Source: Bacteroidetes bacterium MED-G17 (lineage in GTDB: Bacteria; Bacteroidota; Bacteroidia; NS11-12g; UBA9320). From it: 64,000 nt of DNA. The position numbers and the translations under genes are program-made. The DNA is taken from assembly GCA_002457675.1 (NCBI GenBank), contig NTKK01000005.1:1-64000 (forward strand), given 5' to 3'. Below the pieces are notes generated by a model that did not search any database, was not told the DNA's origin, and was given only the letters and a program-made list of their open reading frames with translations. Of the stretch, positions 62,871-64,000 are shown in pieces (the stretch's first letter is position 1; the number at the start of each line of letters is the position of its first letter).

Positions 62871-64000
62871 TTGTCTAAAGTTTCTGAGATATTAAGACTA
62901 TCAACCCAATCTTTGAGAAAAAACTCTTTAAGGTCTTGGATTACTTCAGGGATTATTACTTTGGGCATTACTGCATTAATTGGAATTTTAACTGCTATCG
63001 AGGGCGTTGAATCCAGCATTTCAAAAAACTTTAGTTTAATGGGTTCCAATACCTTCAATATACAAAATAAGAGTAGTTCTATCGTAATTGGAGGAAGAAG
63101 GAGAGTTAAACGATTTCCAAATATTGATTATCGAGAAGCCAAAAGTTTTCAGAAGCAGTATAACTTTTCTGAATTTTGTTCGGTCTTTTTAAATGTCAGT
63201 TTTACTTCTCAAGCCAAATACAAAAGCAAAAAAACCAATCCAAATATATACATAGTGGGCGGTGACGCAAGGTATCCTAAAGTGGCTGGTTATCAAATAT
63301 TAGAGGGACGAAGCATTGGTGATTATGATGTAAATCAAAACTCGAAGGTTGTTGTGATTGGTCAAGAAATAAAGGAAAATCTTTTTGGTGCCCAAAAAGC
63401 TATTGGCAAAACAATTACCCTAGAAAATGGCAAGTTTCAGGTCATAGGCATTTTTAAAGAAAAACAATCTGCCTTTGATTTTGGGTTCAATAGAATTGCT
63501 CTAGTCCCCATTGAGTTGGGAAGACAAATGGCTAAAGGAAAGAATAACTACACCATCGGGGTGTCTGTAAATAATATCTATGAGCTAGAACAAGCAAGCA
63601 ATTCTTCAAGAGCCTTATTTCGAAGAATAAGAAGATTACCCGCCAGTGATGAAGACAATTTTACTGTTGTTAAAAGCGATAATGTCTCTGAGCAGTTAAT
63701 AAATAGTTTGTCAAAAGTGTCACTCTTTGCTCAGGTAATTGGCATCATCACACTGCTTGGTGCAGCCATTAACTTAATGAATATTATGTTGGTTTCTGTT
63801 ACTGAAAGAACTAAAGAAATTGGAACACTTAAATCAGTTGGGGCAAAACAAAGTGAAATCTTGTGGCAGTTTTTGTATGAATCTCTTGGTATTTGCCTTT
63901 TGGGCGCAGTTTTGGGAATCATTTTAGGCGTTGGCATAGGAAATTTAGTCTCCTCATTCTTGGGGGGAAGTTTCCTCATGCCATGGAATTGGGTAATAAT
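62871..64000 (+). CDS. MacB/FtsX-type ABC transporter permease (partial, runs off the right end)
   Basis: An open frame from TTG at 62871 to the window edge encodes the start of an ABC permease of the MacB group (lipoprotein or macrolide-type export). It has an N-terminal membrane helix in IITLGITALIGILTAIEG, a periplasmic MacB core domain (about residues 60-260) with VGGDARYPKVAGYQILEGR and VVVIGQEIKENLFG, then FtsX helices beginning near residue 285 with LMNIMLVSVTERTKEIG and LKSVGAKQ. About 376 residues are visible. The ATP-binding partner is not seen in the window. Confidence 0.88.
   Translation, partial: MSKVSEILRLSTQSLRKNSLRSWITSGIITLGITALIGILTAIEGVESSISKNFSLMGSNTFNIQNKSSSIVIGGRRRVKRFPNIDYREAKSFQKQYNFSEFCSVFLNVSFTSQAKYKSKKTNPNIYIVGGDARYPKVAGYQILEGRSIGDYDVNQNSKVVVIGQEIKENLFGAQKAIGKTITLENGKFQVIGIFKEKQSAFDFGFNRIALVPIELGRQMAKGKNNYTIGVSVNNIYELEQASNSSRALFRRIRRLPASDEDNFTVVKSDNVSEQLINSLSKVSLFAQVIGIITLLGAAINLMNIMLVSVTERTKEIGTLKSVGAKQSEILWQFLYESLGICLLGAVLGIILGVGIGNLVSSFLGGSFLMPWNWVI

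Noticed and set aside
1-64000. tRNA, rRNA, CRISPR arrays, insertion sequences, prophage or defence genes
   Set aside because: I looked through the gaps and coding regions and recognised none; a tRNAscan/Infernal run would be needed to exclude small RNAs.

Overview
This is a compact, AT-rich chromosomal segment of a member of the Bacteroidota. The evidence is a type IX secretion sorting tail (16.2-13.7 kb), Bacteroidota-type LptD and TonB proteins, families mostly confined to this phylum (DUF6427, DUF2452, DUF7935-like), almost no Shine-Dalgarno sequences, and promoters of the Bacteroidota type (TTTG, 20-21 bases, TAnnTTTG). A stand-alone 740-residue PurL, a class I FbaB aldolase and a membrane pyrophosphatase fit a Cytophagales/Sphingobacteriia/Saprospiria-like lineage better than a typical flavobacterium, but I cannot fix the order.

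Layout. 0.2-4.7 kb: peroxiredoxin, an M23 lipoprotein, a FAH-family hydrolase, Aat, a histidine phosphatase and ribosome recycling factor. 4.7-9.3 kb: a secreted protein of unknown function, a DUF6427 membrane protein, HflX and malate dehydrogenase. 9.4-12.1 kb is the most disturbed stretch: the two subunits of a 3-oxoacid CoA-transferase are separated by a glycosyltransferase gene, next to a chimeric scar that joins the start of a PorU-type sortase gene to the end of a glycosyltransferase gene. 12.1-18 kb: fumarylacetoacetase, a RidA protein, a large T9SS-exported propeller protein, a VOC protein and an Sfp-type transferase. 18-24.8 kb: Dcd, pirin, LptD, flotillin-like FloA, an MsrB-MsrA fusion and RfbC. 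24.8-35.7 kb: UvrD, TruB, RibF, an M23/LysM hydrolase, membrane pyrophosphatase, two L,D-transpeptidases, PAP2 and ZIP proteins. 35.7-45 kb: GNAT, FbaB, AccD, GcvH, TonB, an atypical SDR, Kbl, FtsH and a glutathione peroxidase homologue.

44.4-50.2 kb is one minus-strand operon running rpmH, rnpA, yidD, S41 protease, TauE/SafE, M28 peptidase, rsgA. Upstream of it is a lamin-tail gene broken at a homopolymer. 52.2-57.8 kb is pdxA followed by the fatty-acid cluster yceD-rpmF-plsX-fabH-accB-accC. 58.1-62.8 kb holds purL, dnaA, an AT-rich possible replication-control region and a DUF7935-like gene. An ABC permease runs off the right end.

Two features run through the window. All ten convergent gene pairs overlap at their ends or are 1-2 bases apart, leaving no room for ordinary intrinsic terminators. 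Many operon leaders carry a TAnnTTYG box only 4-9 bases before the start codon, which suggests leaderless or nearly leaderless mRNAs and corrects several start sites. Non-ATG starts (TTG, GTG) are frequent. I recognised no tRNA, rRNA, CRISPR array, insertion sequence or prophage. I found no clear new defence or biosynthetic system; the strongest oddities are the 9.4-12.1 kb rearrangement, the homopolymer frameshift and the promoter/start architecture.
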